Positions 10,112 through 19,460 of a stretch of DNA of 64,000 nucleotides are shown in pieces. The notes below the pieces were generated by a model. The model saw only the letters and a list, made by a program, of their open reading frames with translations, had not been told where the DNA came from and did not search any database. Position 1 is the first letter of the stretch, and each line of letters starts with the position of its first letter. The position numbers and the translations under genes were made by a program. This DNA comes from Sphingobacterium sp. (GTDB lineage: Bacteria > Bacteroidota > Bacteroidia > Sphingobacteriales > Sphingobacteriaceae), in NCBI GenBank assembly GCA_022712315.1, contig JALAGS010000069.1:46511-110510 (forward strand). The letters are read 5' to 3'.

Positions 10112-11797
10112 TTATTTTTTAGCCTGCAATGCTTCAGCGACAGCCTGATATGCTGGCTTTCGAACGAATCCTTCGGTCCATAAACCGATCGGTTCTCCCC
10201 GCCGCCAGAATGAATTCTCTTGGTCAGGACTGTCTAATGGACTCCATATGGTAATACCATATTGTTTGTTTTTGGGAATGATCTCGAGATATTTCTCAAC
10301 GACAAATTTGTATAAGTCCGCTTGTTTCTGATACATTTCAGCTGTTGCATTTGTAGTTTTAATACCAGTACCAAGCCCGATATCTAATTCAGACACCTTG
10401 ATGAACTTGCCGGTGGCTGCCAGCAGCGTAAACATATTGACGATGTTGTCTTTGTTTGTATTGATATCGATGTGCATCTGCGTGCCGATACCATCAACCT
10501 TGGCGCCTTTGCTTTCGATGTAGCTGACATAGGCGATCAGTCCTTTACATTTGTTGCCGCTGCCTTCCAAACCGTAGTCATTGATGAATAGGAGATCATT
10601 GGTATTGCCATATTTGCGGGCGAATTGAAAGGCTTTTACCGCATAATCTTTTCCAAGATAATCCTGCCAGTAGAATTCGTCATCAGCCAGATCGGTTTTT
10701 CCGATTCCGGTCTTCAAGGCATATTGGTCTGGCCAGTCGGACATCGGCTCGTTGACCACATCCCAGGCCTTGATATACCCTTTGGTTTTCTCCAACATGC
10801 CGGCAATAAATGTCTCCAGTGCTTTTGTGAGTATGGCTTCTTTCTCGGCAGGTGTTTTCTCGATCGTGCTACCTCCCGGGCTGCCATACCCTTCACCATT
10901 GGCGGACTGTGCTCTGGAGGAGTTATTTCCCCAGCCAAACCAACCATCGATATTGTTTTCAAAATCACTGTTGGCGATAAGATTAGTCGAACTGCCTGTT
11001 TTTGTCAGCACAACCTTGTCGATGAAAATAGTGCCATCATATTGACCAAAATTGATAATAAAACGGTTGCGTGCAGCAGTTGCGGTGACTTTAAGTTCGT
11101 ATTCTTTGTAGCTTGTTGTTAATGCCAATGAGCCCATATTGTCACCGGTATAATTGGAAGTGCTTTGCAGATCAATACCAATATTGCCTGTTTTGCTACC
11201 ACGGGCCACAATCTTCAAGACATACTCTTTACCCACTTCCGTAGGGGTAATGTCATAGGCTGTCTGTGCTTCCCAGGCATTGACAACAGAAGGATTGCTC
11301 ATTTTTAATGCATGTCCAGCTAGCGCTGGTCCGCCCGAACCCGGTAGAACCACAGGGGCGATCAACTTATTGAGATAGGCAGCGTTTTGTCCCGAATGCC
11401 AGCATAAGGTGTGACCATAAAGCGTCATATTGTTTTCCTGCGCAGCGGTGATCAGCTGTTCCACGCGTGATAGATTAAGGCTTCCGTCGGCCTGCACAAT
11501 GGAGCCATGCTTCATTTCATAGCCTATCACCATTTCTTCAAAATTGCGGTTGGCCAGACGGTAGAGGACTCCCTTGTTAAAATAATCGTTCATATTGAGG
11601 GCTACACCAAGCTTAAATGCCGGACTTGCCTGTTTATCTAAATAACTTTTCAGGGGATTGTAGGCGTTTATATCTTCCTGCGCCAGCACTTTTTCCGGTT
11701 TATCGACGGCAAATCCCAATGGTTCATATTTGGTACAGGAACTCCAGACGGTGCTGAGCGAAAGTAGGATGACGATAGTTTTATTGATTTTTTTCAT
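10112..11797 (-). CDS. GH10 endo-beta-1,4-xylanase with CBM inserted in the catalytic domain; lipoprotein
   Basis: 'MTLYGHTLCWHSGQN', then a ~160 aa beta-rich insertion, then 'IKAWDVVNEPMSDWPD' (acid/base) and 'IKVSELDIGLG' (nucleophile). Lipobox 'VWSSCTKYEP'. Confidence 0.92.
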   Translation of the reverse strand: MKKINKTIVILLSLSTVWSSCTKYEPLGFAVDKPEKVLAQEDINAYNPLKSYLDKQASPAFKLGVALNMNDYFNKGVLYRLANRNFEEMVIGYEMKHGSIVQADGSLNLSRVEQLITAAQENNMTLYGHTLCWHSGQNAAYLNKLIAPVVLPGSGGPALAGHALKMSNPSVVNAWEAQTAYDITPTEVGKEYVLKIVARGSKTGNIGIDLQSTSNYTGDNMGSLALTTSYKEYELKVTATAARNRFIINFGQYDGTIFIDKVVLTKTGSSTNLIANSDFENNIDGWFGWGNNSSRAQSANGEGYGSPGGSTIEKTPAEKEAILTKALETFIAGMLEKTKGYIKAWDVVNEPMSDWPDQYALKTGIGKTDLADDEFYWQDYLGKDYAVKAFQFARKYGNTNDLLFINDYGLEGSGNKCKGLIAYVSYIESKGAKVDGIGTQMHIDINTNKDNIVNMFTLLAATGKFIKVSELDIGLGTGIKTTNATAEMYQKQADLYKFVVEKYLEIIPKNKQYGITIWSPLDSPDQENSFWRRGEPIGLWTEGFVRKPAYQAVAEALQAKK

Positions 11798-11820
11798 CGT
11801 TGTTCATTGTTGAATTGATA

Positions 11821-12846
11821 CTACTTTTTGATGGGGGTAAAAGTTTCCATTTTTACGGACCTGTCCCGCATCACGAGGGTATCCTTGCTTGTGATGCTCA
11901 TCTGTGGCATTTCAATCGCATAGGAAAGATAAAGTGCGTCTCTATCCGTATTGCCCCAGCTGTTTTTTTCGCCCCGTTTGACAAACTTTCCTGTTCCTGT
12001 AGCAGATATGCCGGCAGTTGCCGAGCTGATGTGACAGGTATTGTCCTCATCAAAAGTTAAGTTGAGGTTGACATTAATATTGACGTCATCAGTCCCTTTA
12101 AAAGACAGCGGTAATACCGATTTCTTTAGCGCTGCTGTCGTGATGTTTTTGACTTCGTCTTTTTCGACATAAGCCTGATGTCTGACCATATTTTTAGTCA
12201 AGCTGCTGTTGACACCTTTGCCGACAATCTGGTCGGTGCCCCGACGTAGGTAATTGCCGTGCCAAGGGTTTATATATTTGAGGGCGTAGAAAATAAAATC
12301 TTTTGGTGCAACATCCCAATCGGATACAATAGCCCTATTGGCATTCTGTAGGGAAGTTTTGCCGGATAGGATGGAATCGGCGTTGACGACTTTTGACATG
12401 CGTAAGGGCAGTACGTAGTAGGTCTCCAATGCTTTGGGATCGGCAAAAAATGCGTCGGTCAGCTGTACCTCGACACCGCCTGTTAGGCTTCCACTTGGAA
12501 TAGTGATCTGGTTGCTGGCCAGTTGATAGTAGTTGGTCGGCAAGGGCGTGACCGGTTGTCCACCTGGGTAGCTGAGTCCGTTTGTGAGGCTATTGTCGAC
12601 CACAAAATCGATGCGGATGTCTTTGCTGTTGTTGTACACCCCACCTGTGGTTGCCATGACTTTGACCTTATGCTGGTTGTCGAGGCTGTTGTCAATGATG
12701 TCTTCGCCCAGAGTTACCGTTCTGACAGGTGTCTGATAGGCGAAGTATACCGATTGAAATTCGAAGTCTGGGAATTCCCAGTCGTTATTTTTGCAAGACG
12801 CCAGGCTTACTAATGCCATCGCGTAAAGGAGATTGATTTTTTTCAT
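11821..12846 (-). CDS. XusE-like surface glycan-binding lipoprotein (DUF1735-type N-terminus)
   Basis: Start at MKKINLLYAMALVSLASCKNNDWEFPDFEFQSVYFAYQTPVRTVTLGED (the track's upstream ATG at 12963 would overlap the SusD gene). Lies between susD and GH10, the xusE position in described xylan PULs. Confidence 0.75.
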   Translation of the reverse strand: MKKINLLYAMALVSLASCKNNDWEFPDFEFQSVYFAYQTPVRTVTLGEDIIDNSLDNQHKVKVMATTGGVYNNSKDIRIDFVVDNSLTNGLSYPGGQPVTPLPTNYYQLASNQITIPSGSLTGGVEVQLTDAFFADPKALETYYVLPLRMSKVVNADSILSGKTSLQNANRAIVSDWDVAPKDFIFYALKYINPWHGNYLRRGTDQIVGKGVNSSLTKNMVRHQAYVEKDEVKNITTAALKKSVLPLSFKGTDDVNINVNLNLTFDEDNTCHISSATAGISATGTGKFVKRGEKNSWGNTDRDALYLSYAIEMPQMSITSKDTLVMRDRSVKMETFTPIKK

Positions 12847-12862
12847 CATGTGCGTATTAATG

Positions 12863-14626
12863 TTAATTCCATCCCGTATTCTGTACAAGGTTGCTATATT
12901 TAAGTACTTCACTGTACGGGATCGGACCATAGTACATATAGGTTTCGTAAAGTCTATTTTCAACCGGGATTTCCGTGTAGCTGTTGTTACTTATGCTGAT
13001 TCCTTTTGCAGCAACATTGATATCCATCTTCCAGCGGCGGAGGTCCCAAAACCGAAATCCTTCAAAGCAGAGCTCCAGTCGGCGTTCGTTGCGGATGAGC
13101 TGCCGCATTTGATCTTTATTGTTTTTTACTTGCTCCAGGTAAGGATCGCCATTGTTGGTGCCGACACCGGCACGTCTGCGAATAGCTTTGATGATATCGT
13201 AAGCAGAGAACGTAAAGGTCCCCATGCCTGTAGGTCCCCAGGCTTCATTAGCTGCCTCGGCATAAGCCAGATACATTTCTGTCATCCGTAGGCGGACATT
13301 GAAATGCATTTGTTGGGTCGGGGATGATGGATTTAGATTAACGTCCTGACGTAGGAGCTTTTTGAGGTAATAGCCCGTTCGTGTAGATGTTTCGACCTTA
13401 TTTAGCCCATCGTTGGTTGGACTGTTGGCAGTGGTATTGATCGCTGTGCTGCTGACACCTGCAGTTGCTCCATTGACAATAATATAAGTCTTCAATCTAG
13501 GATCCCGCTTATCATAAGGATTGGCTTTATTGTAGGCCGAATTGGCATCTCCAATCGGATATCCATTTTCCATGGGGAAGGCATCAACCAGGTTTTGCGT
13601 GGGATTGAGTCTTCCTTTTCCAAATAATGTTGGTGGAAAATGGTCCTGTTCCATGCTATTGCTATTTCCTTTGTCGGTACGCCAAAGGATTTCGGCGGGG
13701 TTTGATCCGGAGGTTAAACCGTCGACTACATCTTTATTGTACCAGGTAAATCCTTTAGGATCGATGCCACTGGGGCCGCCTTTGGCTTGGATGACTTGTC
13801 CGGCATAGGTGGCCGCTTGCTCCCAAGTCGTTTTGCTGCCTTCACTGTATGCTGGACTTGCAGCCAATAATGCCGCTCTGGCGCGGATCGCCTGTGCGAT
13901 GCGTTTGGTCATCCGGAGTTTGAAATAAGATCCGAATACGCGATTGTAATCGTCCTTATTGATCGTTCCTGCATATTTGGCCGGGATCTGACTATCGGCG
14001 CTGATGTCTTCATAATCCATCGGCAACAGGTCTTCTGCTTTTTTGATGTCATCGTAGAGCTGTTGCATGCAGGTTTCAAATGGTGCCCGTGTATGGTTAA
14101 AGTCCGAATTGATGGTTTCGGGAGTCAGAAGGATGGGGACACCCATGATTTCCCCGGTACTTGATTTCCCAGCATGTGCCTGCAGCAGGTGAAACATAAA
14201 TAGGGCACGAAGGCCATAAGCTTCACCTTTCATCCGGTCGTTGAATAGGACGCTGACCTTTGGATCCAGCGCCCATTCCACCTTATCGCTCAGGGATAAA
14301 AAGTTGTTGAGGTATTGCAAAGCTGCGTAACTGTTGCGCCATTGGTCGAAAGGGTTGTTTATGCTTGTCCATTGCCCCGTGGCTGTTTTAAGATAGGTGT
14401 TGCTTTTATCGTTGCTTACTGCATTGTCGGTGGCAACATCATCGAAGCTATAACTATTGCCCGGAACGCGGTTGTACCCGTTTAGGAGCAATCCTTGGGC
14501 ATACAGGGGACGGCTGTTGGCCGTTTCAATTTCAAGATTATTCTCTAGAGCCGGCTCAAACATATCTTCACAGGAGGAAAATAGTAAGCTACTTAGGATG
14601 GCTATGGTTAGTATTCTTTTCATCAT
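12863..14626 (-). CDS. RagB/SusD family lipoprotein (XusD-like)
   Basis: 'LLFSSCEDMFEPALENNLEIE', 'YGLRALFMFHLLQAHAG', 'IRNERRLELCFEGFRFWDLRRWKMD'. Confidence 0.93.
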   Translation of the reverse strand: MMKRILTIAILSSLLFSSCEDMFEPALENNLEIETANSRPLYAQGLLLNGYNRVPGNSYSFDDVATDNAVSNDKSNTYLKTATGQWTSINNPFDQWRNSYAALQYLNNFLSLSDKVEWALDPKVSVLFNDRMKGEAYGLRALFMFHLLQAHAGKSSTGEIMGVPILLTPETINSDFNHTRAPFETCMQQLYDDIKKAEDLLPMDYEDISADSQIPAKYAGTINKDDYNRVFGSYFKLRMTKRIAQAIRARAALLAASPAYSEGSKTTWEQAATYAGQVIQAKGGPSGIDPKGFTWYNKDVVDGLTSGSNPAEILWRTDKGNSNSMEQDHFPPTLFGKGRLNPTQNLVDAFPMENGYPIGDANSAYNKANPYDKRDPRLKTYIIVNGATAGVSSTAINTTANSPTNDGLNKVETSTRTGYYLKKLLRQDVNLNPSSPTQQMHFNVRLRMTEMYLAYAEAANEAWGPTGMGTFTFSAYDIIKAIRRRAGVGTNNGDPYLEQVKNNKDQMRQLIRNERRLELCFEGFRFWDLRRWKMDINVAAKGISISNNSYTEIPVENRLYETYMYYGPIPYSEVLKYSNLVQNTGWN

Positions 14627-14647
14627 TCTCGGTTTAAATATTTATGA

Positions 14648-17527
14648 TTAAAATAGTGCCTTGAGGCCGATGTTGAAAAAACGCATCTGCGGTGCCTGGC
14701 TAATATTGAGCTGCATTGTTTCCTTTTCCTTTGCGATCGTTAAAAGATTGGATCCCATAGCATAAATTCCCAGCTCGTGGATAAATTTGGAATTGAATAG
14801 ACGCTTTGGGAAATCGTAAGAAAGCTGTACTTTGGACAGGTTGATGCGATCGGTTTTATAAAGCCAGAAGTCTGAGCTTCGGAAATTGTTGTCACTGTTG
14901 AACGTCGTAAGACGTGGGTAGGTAGCGGTTTCTTTGGTCGATTCCGTCCAACGATCACGCACTACTGCCGAATATTTGTCTTCCCCGTCGACCCAAAAGT
15001 ATGCGCTATTTTTGATGGCTTTGGCTCCGAACTGTCCAGTGGCAGCAGCAAATAGCGTAAAATTGTTCCATTTAACCGTCAGGTTGCAACCTAGGGTCAG
15101 TGGGGCACCAGCCCATCCAGCTTTACCTAAATAAACTTCGTCGCGCGTATCAATAGTACCATCGCCGTTTTGGTCTTTATACTTGATGTCTCCGGGTTTT
15201 ACCTCTCCGAATGAGGAAAATGCTGCATTGTCTATGTCGGCCTGACTATTATAAAACCCATCGTTTTGTAGTCCCCATATGGCATCCAAAGGCTTTCCAG
15301 CCCGGTTTTGATAGGCGAATTGGTATAATTCGTCACGTTGCACGGCCTTTGTCGAGTAATACATCCCATTGAAACCCAGTGATACAAAAGTTTGGTTTAT
15401 TTGTTTGTTCAGATTGATGCCAAAGTCGACCCCGCGGCGTTCGTCACTGTTGTAATTGATGTAGGGAAGATCCGAGTAAACCGGCCAATAAGTCATAAAA
15501 TACATCGGATACTGTGTTGCCGCCTGCACAAGGCCACCGCTCATCCGATTAAAAAAGTAAGAAGTATTGAAGGTGATTAAATTGTCGTAAAGTCCGCCCT
15601 CAAGGTTGACGTTAAATTCCTTGCGCTTAGGAAACTTCATGTTAGGATTGTCTCCGCGACGTCTATCAAAAGTATGGACGAGGTCGCCATCGCGCCAGCT
15701 ATACCAGGCAGCATCGTTGTAGGTGTAGTATCCCTGATAAAGATAATAATCGGAGATGTCCAGGTCGGTGTTTAAGATACCTGCAGAGGCGGACAATTTT
15801 AACTCATTGACAACTTTGCTGTTGGCGAGAAAATTTTCTTTTGACAGGCGCCAGGCAAGTGCTAACGTTGGTGAGAGAGCCTGACGGTTTCCTTGGGGCA
15901 ATTTGGCCGAATGACTATAAGCGCTACTAAAGTCAACATAATATTTACTCGAATAGTTGTAGCCTAGTTGAAGTCCGAGGTTGGCATTGCTGATTTTGTG
16001 GTAGCTTCCAGAGGCAGCGATCTGAAACGCATTGGCCAATAGGATCGCCGAAACATGATGTTTATTGTCGTAGGTACGGTTAAAGTTTAGGGATCCATTG
16101 AGGCCGATGGTCTGCCTATAGGTGCTGCCACTGATATTTTGTATGCCGGATATACGGTCATCACCATATTTTGTCAGGCTACTTATGAGGTCCTTTCCGT
16201 CGTAGTTGTTCCACGAAGCCTGATAAACTGCATAATTGTTGTTATAGGATTGATTGTAATTTGACTGATAATCCACCGCGAGATTGGTTTTGAAAACGAG
16301 GCCTTCGAGGATATTTTTTAAGTCAAAATTCAAGCCGGTATTAAATTGAAACTGCCGGTTAAGATAGCGGTTTGTACCTCCGGCATAGACATTGGCAAAA
16401 GCATTGGTCTGGTCCAGCTGACTTCCGCCCAGCAGGTATTTGCCATCAATGAGAAAATTACTGTTGTTGACATAGACCATGGAGTTGACATCGTTCTCTT
16501 CGATCATATCAATAGGGATGAGGGGGGAGAAGCGATGTGGCCGTCCGGTGGCCGCCGCACCCCAATAGTCCGTATTCACCCCTTTGGAAATATAAAAACT
16601 GGCGGCAGCATCTACATTCAGGGAGATCAGATCATTGACTTTAACATCAATGTTGCCGCGCATATTAAATCTATTGGCGCCTCCGTTTTTTTTCGCCTGA
16701 CCAAAATTGAGCAGGGAGCCTTCCGACCAAAACCCAAAGTTGGTATAGTATTGCGCGCGCTGATTGCCACCGGAAATTTCTGCGGTTGCATCGTAACGGT
16801 TGTAATGATCTTTGATGTAGTCTGAGGCGTAGTAATCGACATTGGGATAACGATAAGGATTTGTTCCGGCGGCATGCTGGTAGATAGTTTCGGCACTATA
16901 AAGTGTAGAGAGACCATCATTCTGCCGGGCCTCGTTATAGAGTGTCATATATTCTGCTGAACCCAGGTATTTTGGATAACTGATTGCTGCATTGATACCA
17001 CTATTAGCTCTAATTTTAATTTGCTGATCACCAGCTTTTCCACGTTTTGTGCTTATGCTGATGACGCCTTTGGCTGCCCGGCTACCATAAAGGGCGATGG
17101 CATTGGCTCCTTTTAGCACACTGATCTGATCGATTTCTGTTGGCATAACGTTATTGGCGTCGCGCGGAAATCCATCCACTAAAACCAGATAACCGCTCAT
17201 CCCCCAAATATTGCCATTATAACCAGCAATAAAGGCGTCTAGATTCTCCAGACTGTAGGTGTTGTAACTCTTGTCGAGTACCTGTGGGATGTTGATGGAT
17301 TGAACATTGCCCATCAGGTCTTTTTTCGGAACTTTCCGGAAAGCAACCTGTACAAGTGCTGTACTGTCTATGCCGGTACTATCCGGACGAGCGGCTGTTG
17401 AAAATGCCGGGAATCTATTTTTATACTGTCTAATGGTTGGATTAAAGACTTCTTTGGCCATCCCATCGGTGACCGCTATGCAGTTTAATCCAAGACATAG
17501 TGCTATGCTTAATTTTTTGTACTTCAT
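14648..17527 (-). CDS. SusC/RagA-family TonB-linked outer membrane protein (XusC-like), short N-terminus
   Basis: Plug signature 'EIDQISVLKGANAIALYGSRAAKGVISISTKRG'. SusC barrel 'KPGDIKYKDQNGDGTIDTRDEVYLG'. Pairs with the SusD at 12863-14626. Confidence 0.92.
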   Translation of the reverse strand: MKYKKLSIALCLGLNCIAVTDGMAKEVFNPTIRQYKNRFPAFSTAARPDSTGIDSTALVQVAFRKVPKKDLMGNVQSINIPQVLDKSYNTYSLENLDAFIAGYNGNIWGMSGYLVLVDGFPRDANNVMPTEIDQISVLKGANAIALYGSRAAKGVISISTKRGKAGDQQIKIRANSGINAAISYPKYLGSAEYMTLYNEARQNDGLSTLYSAETIYQHAAGTNPYRYPNVDYYASDYIKDHYNRYDATAEISGGNQRAQYYTNFGFWSEGSLLNFGQAKKNGGANRFNMRGNIDVKVNDLISLNVDAAASFYISKGVNTDYWGAAATGRPHRFSPLIPIDMIEENDVNSMVYVNNSNFLIDGKYLLGGSQLDQTNAFANVYAGGTNRYLNRQFQFNTGLNFDLKNILEGLVFKTNLAVDYQSNYNQSYNNNYAVYQASWNNYDGKDLISSLTKYGDDRISGIQNISGSTYRQTIGLNGSLNFNRTYDNKHHVSAILLANAFQIAASGSYHKISNANLGLQLGYNYSSKYYVDFSSAYSHSAKLPQGNRQALSPTLALAWRLSKENFLANSKVVNELKLSASAGILNTDLDISDYYLYQGYYTYNDAAWYSWRDGDLVHTFDRRRGDNPNMKFPKRKEFNVNLEGGLYDNLITFNTSYFFNRMSGGLVQAATQYPMYFMTYWPVYSDLPYINYNSDERRGVDFGINLNKQINQTFVSLGFNGMYYSTKAVQRDELYQFAYQNRAGKPLDAIWGLQNDGFYNSQADIDNAAFSSFGEVKPGDIKYKDQNGDGTIDTRDEVYLGKAGWAGAPLTLGCNLTVKWNNFTLFAAATGQFGAKAIKNSAYFWVDGEDKYSAVVRDRWTESTKETATYPRLTTFNSDNNFRSSDFWLYKTDRINLSKVQLSYDFPKRLFNSKFIHELGIYAMGSNLLTIAKEKETMQLNISQAPQMRFFNIGLKALF

Positions 17528-17554
17528 TTTTTGAATGATTAAATGAAAAACTTG

Positions 17555-19450
17555 TTACCAGCCTGGGTTCTGATAGAACTCGGGATACATGTTGACATCT
17601 CTTACCTTTAGGGGCAACCAGTAATGCTTGCTTGTAAACTTGCGCTCCAAAAGCACATTTTCTTTGATGTTGACAATGCGGTTTTGGGATGGGTCTACGG
17701 TATTAAAGGTTCCTGCCCGATCAAATGAAACCGATTTTTTTAAGGTGTAAGGAGATTCGGTCAATAACAGCCAGCGTCGAAGATCATTAAAGCGATGGCC
17801 TTCAAAGGCGAGTTCCACTGCACGCTCTCTCCGTAGCTCGGGCAATAGTGCAGTTGCTGAACTTAGAAATTTAGCATCTACATGGCCTACTCCGGCGCGA
17901 TCCCGAACGACGTTGATCGCGTCTACAGCTGTTTTGTTATAATTGTCTGCTTTGCCTGTGGCGGAGTTGGAAGCCATCATCGCTGACTCGGCATACATCA
18001 GATAAACATCAGATAGGCGCATGTAAGGCACATAAATATGAAGATTGGAACCATAATTATAGGCTTGATCATATTTGTTTGCTGTTATAGGGACAAATTT
18101 GCGTAACACATAACCTGTCTGGCTGCCAGACTGTATATCTCGGTAGCTTCCATTGCTGTAGAGGTTAGCGTAACGGTTTTTTTCATCCTGCGTATTTCCC
18201 TGAACGACTTTTGTTCCATCAAAGATGATATCCTTATAAAAACGTGGATCCCGGTCTTTCCATGGGTATTCGGCATTGTAGCCTGACTCGGCATCGGACT
18301 GGGTGATGTCTTTGATCGGTAAACCGTTTTTCATACCATAGTAGTCCACATAATTTGCTGTTGGGATAAACTTCAGTGCATCCCCATCGGATACGACCAG
18401 TGGGATATATTGTTTACTGGTTCCAAAATTTGATACCCATGCATCAATATAAGGGCCCCTGAATATTGCTTCGGTACTGCCCGGCATGGCCCAGTTTTGT
18501 CCTGTGGTGTAAAAATTTAAATGAATATTGGCCATTGGAACAAGGGCGTAATTCGTTTGCCCGCTTTCGACGAGGGAAAGCAGTTCGCCAAAGGCTTGGG
18601 CTGCCTTTTTGCAATACTCCGTATGGTAAGCTTTAGTTCCTGTCGACTGAAAATTCATCAACGGACTTCCCGCCCAGAGGTAGTTTTTGCCGAGATAGGC
18701 CAGCGCCATAATTTTATTGATGCGCAGCTGGTTTTTTCCTAAAGTCCGTTTTCCGGCGGTGGTATTGTCCCAATCAATCGGTAAGAGATTGGCTGCTTCT
18801 CTAAAATCGGCCGCAGCAAGATCCGCACAGGCATGGTAACTCAGTCTTGGCAACCGAAGCTTTTCGTCGCTGGGAAGTACATAATTGATATAGGGCATTC
18901 CGCCAAAATATTCCATCAGGCGGTGGTGAAACCAGCCTCGGAAAAATAACAATTGCCCCTTGATCAGATTTTTCTCTTCCTGTGTAGCTTCGGTCAATTT
19001 GTCAATATTCTCTAGTCCGAGACTTACTTTTCTCAGACCAAACCAGGCTGCACTCCATAGATCGCGAAAAGCGCGGTTGGCAAAGACATCCCCGTTTGCT
19101 GTGGTAAAATCACCTTGATCCATCCAGCCGGAGCCCCAGCCGTCGGATTCTCTTTGCCAGCCCCAGAAATTGCCGTTATCGATTTTGTGGACGAAATGAT
19201 AATTGCCAGCCGTTGAGGTCATTTCATCTTCGCCCCAGTTCCAAGAGTTCGTCCAGTAGTTATTACTAAAGTTGACAACACAGCTGTAGAGCTCTTCCGT
19301 ATATCCCTGGAAGTTAATAAAGTTTTTAAATGCTTCTTTGGAGGACACATTGGACTGCTCTTCTTTGTCTAAATATTTTTTACACGAGAGTAGGGAAGAG
19401 GAAGACCAGATCACACCAGCTATAAAGATTACCTTGAAATACTTTTTCAT
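17555..19450 (-). CDS. RagB/SusD family lipoprotein (XusB-like)
   Basis: Start at MKKYFKVIFIAGVIWSSSSLLSCKKYLDKEEQ. 'LLFFRGWFHHRLMEYFGGMPYI', 'LRRERAVELAFEGHRFNDLRRWLL'. Confidence 0.93.
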   Translation of the reverse strand: MKKYFKVIFIAGVIWSSSSLLSCKKYLDKEEQSNVSSKEAFKNFINFQGYTEELYSCVVNFSNNYWTNSWNWGEDEMTSTAGNYHFVHKIDNGNFWGWQRESDGWGSGWMDQGDFTTANGDVFANRAFRDLWSAAWFGLRKVSLGLENIDKLTEATQEEKNLIKGQLLFFRGWFHHRLMEYFGGMPYINYVLPSDEKLRLPRLSYHACADLAAADFREAANLLPIDWDNTTAGKRTLGKNQLRINKIMALAYLGKNYLWAGSPLMNFQSTGTKAYHTEYCKKAAQAFGELLSLVESGQTNYALVPMANIHLNFYTTGQNWAMPGSTEAIFRGPYIDAWVSNFGTSKQYIPLVVSDGDALKFIPTANYVDYYGMKNGLPIKDITQSDAESGYNAEYPWKDRDPRFYKDIIFDGTKVVQGNTQDEKNRYANLYSNGSYRDIQSGSQTGYVLRKFVPITANKYDQAYNYGSNLHIYVPYMRLSDVYLMYAESAMMASNSATGKADNYNKTAVDAINVVRDRAGVGHVDAKFLSSATALLPELRRERAVELAFEGHRFNDLRRWLLLTESPYTLKKSVSFDRAGTFNTVDPSQNRIVNIKENVLLERKFTSKHYWLPLKVRDVNMYPEFYQNPGW

Positions 19451-19460
19451 ATGGGTAGGG

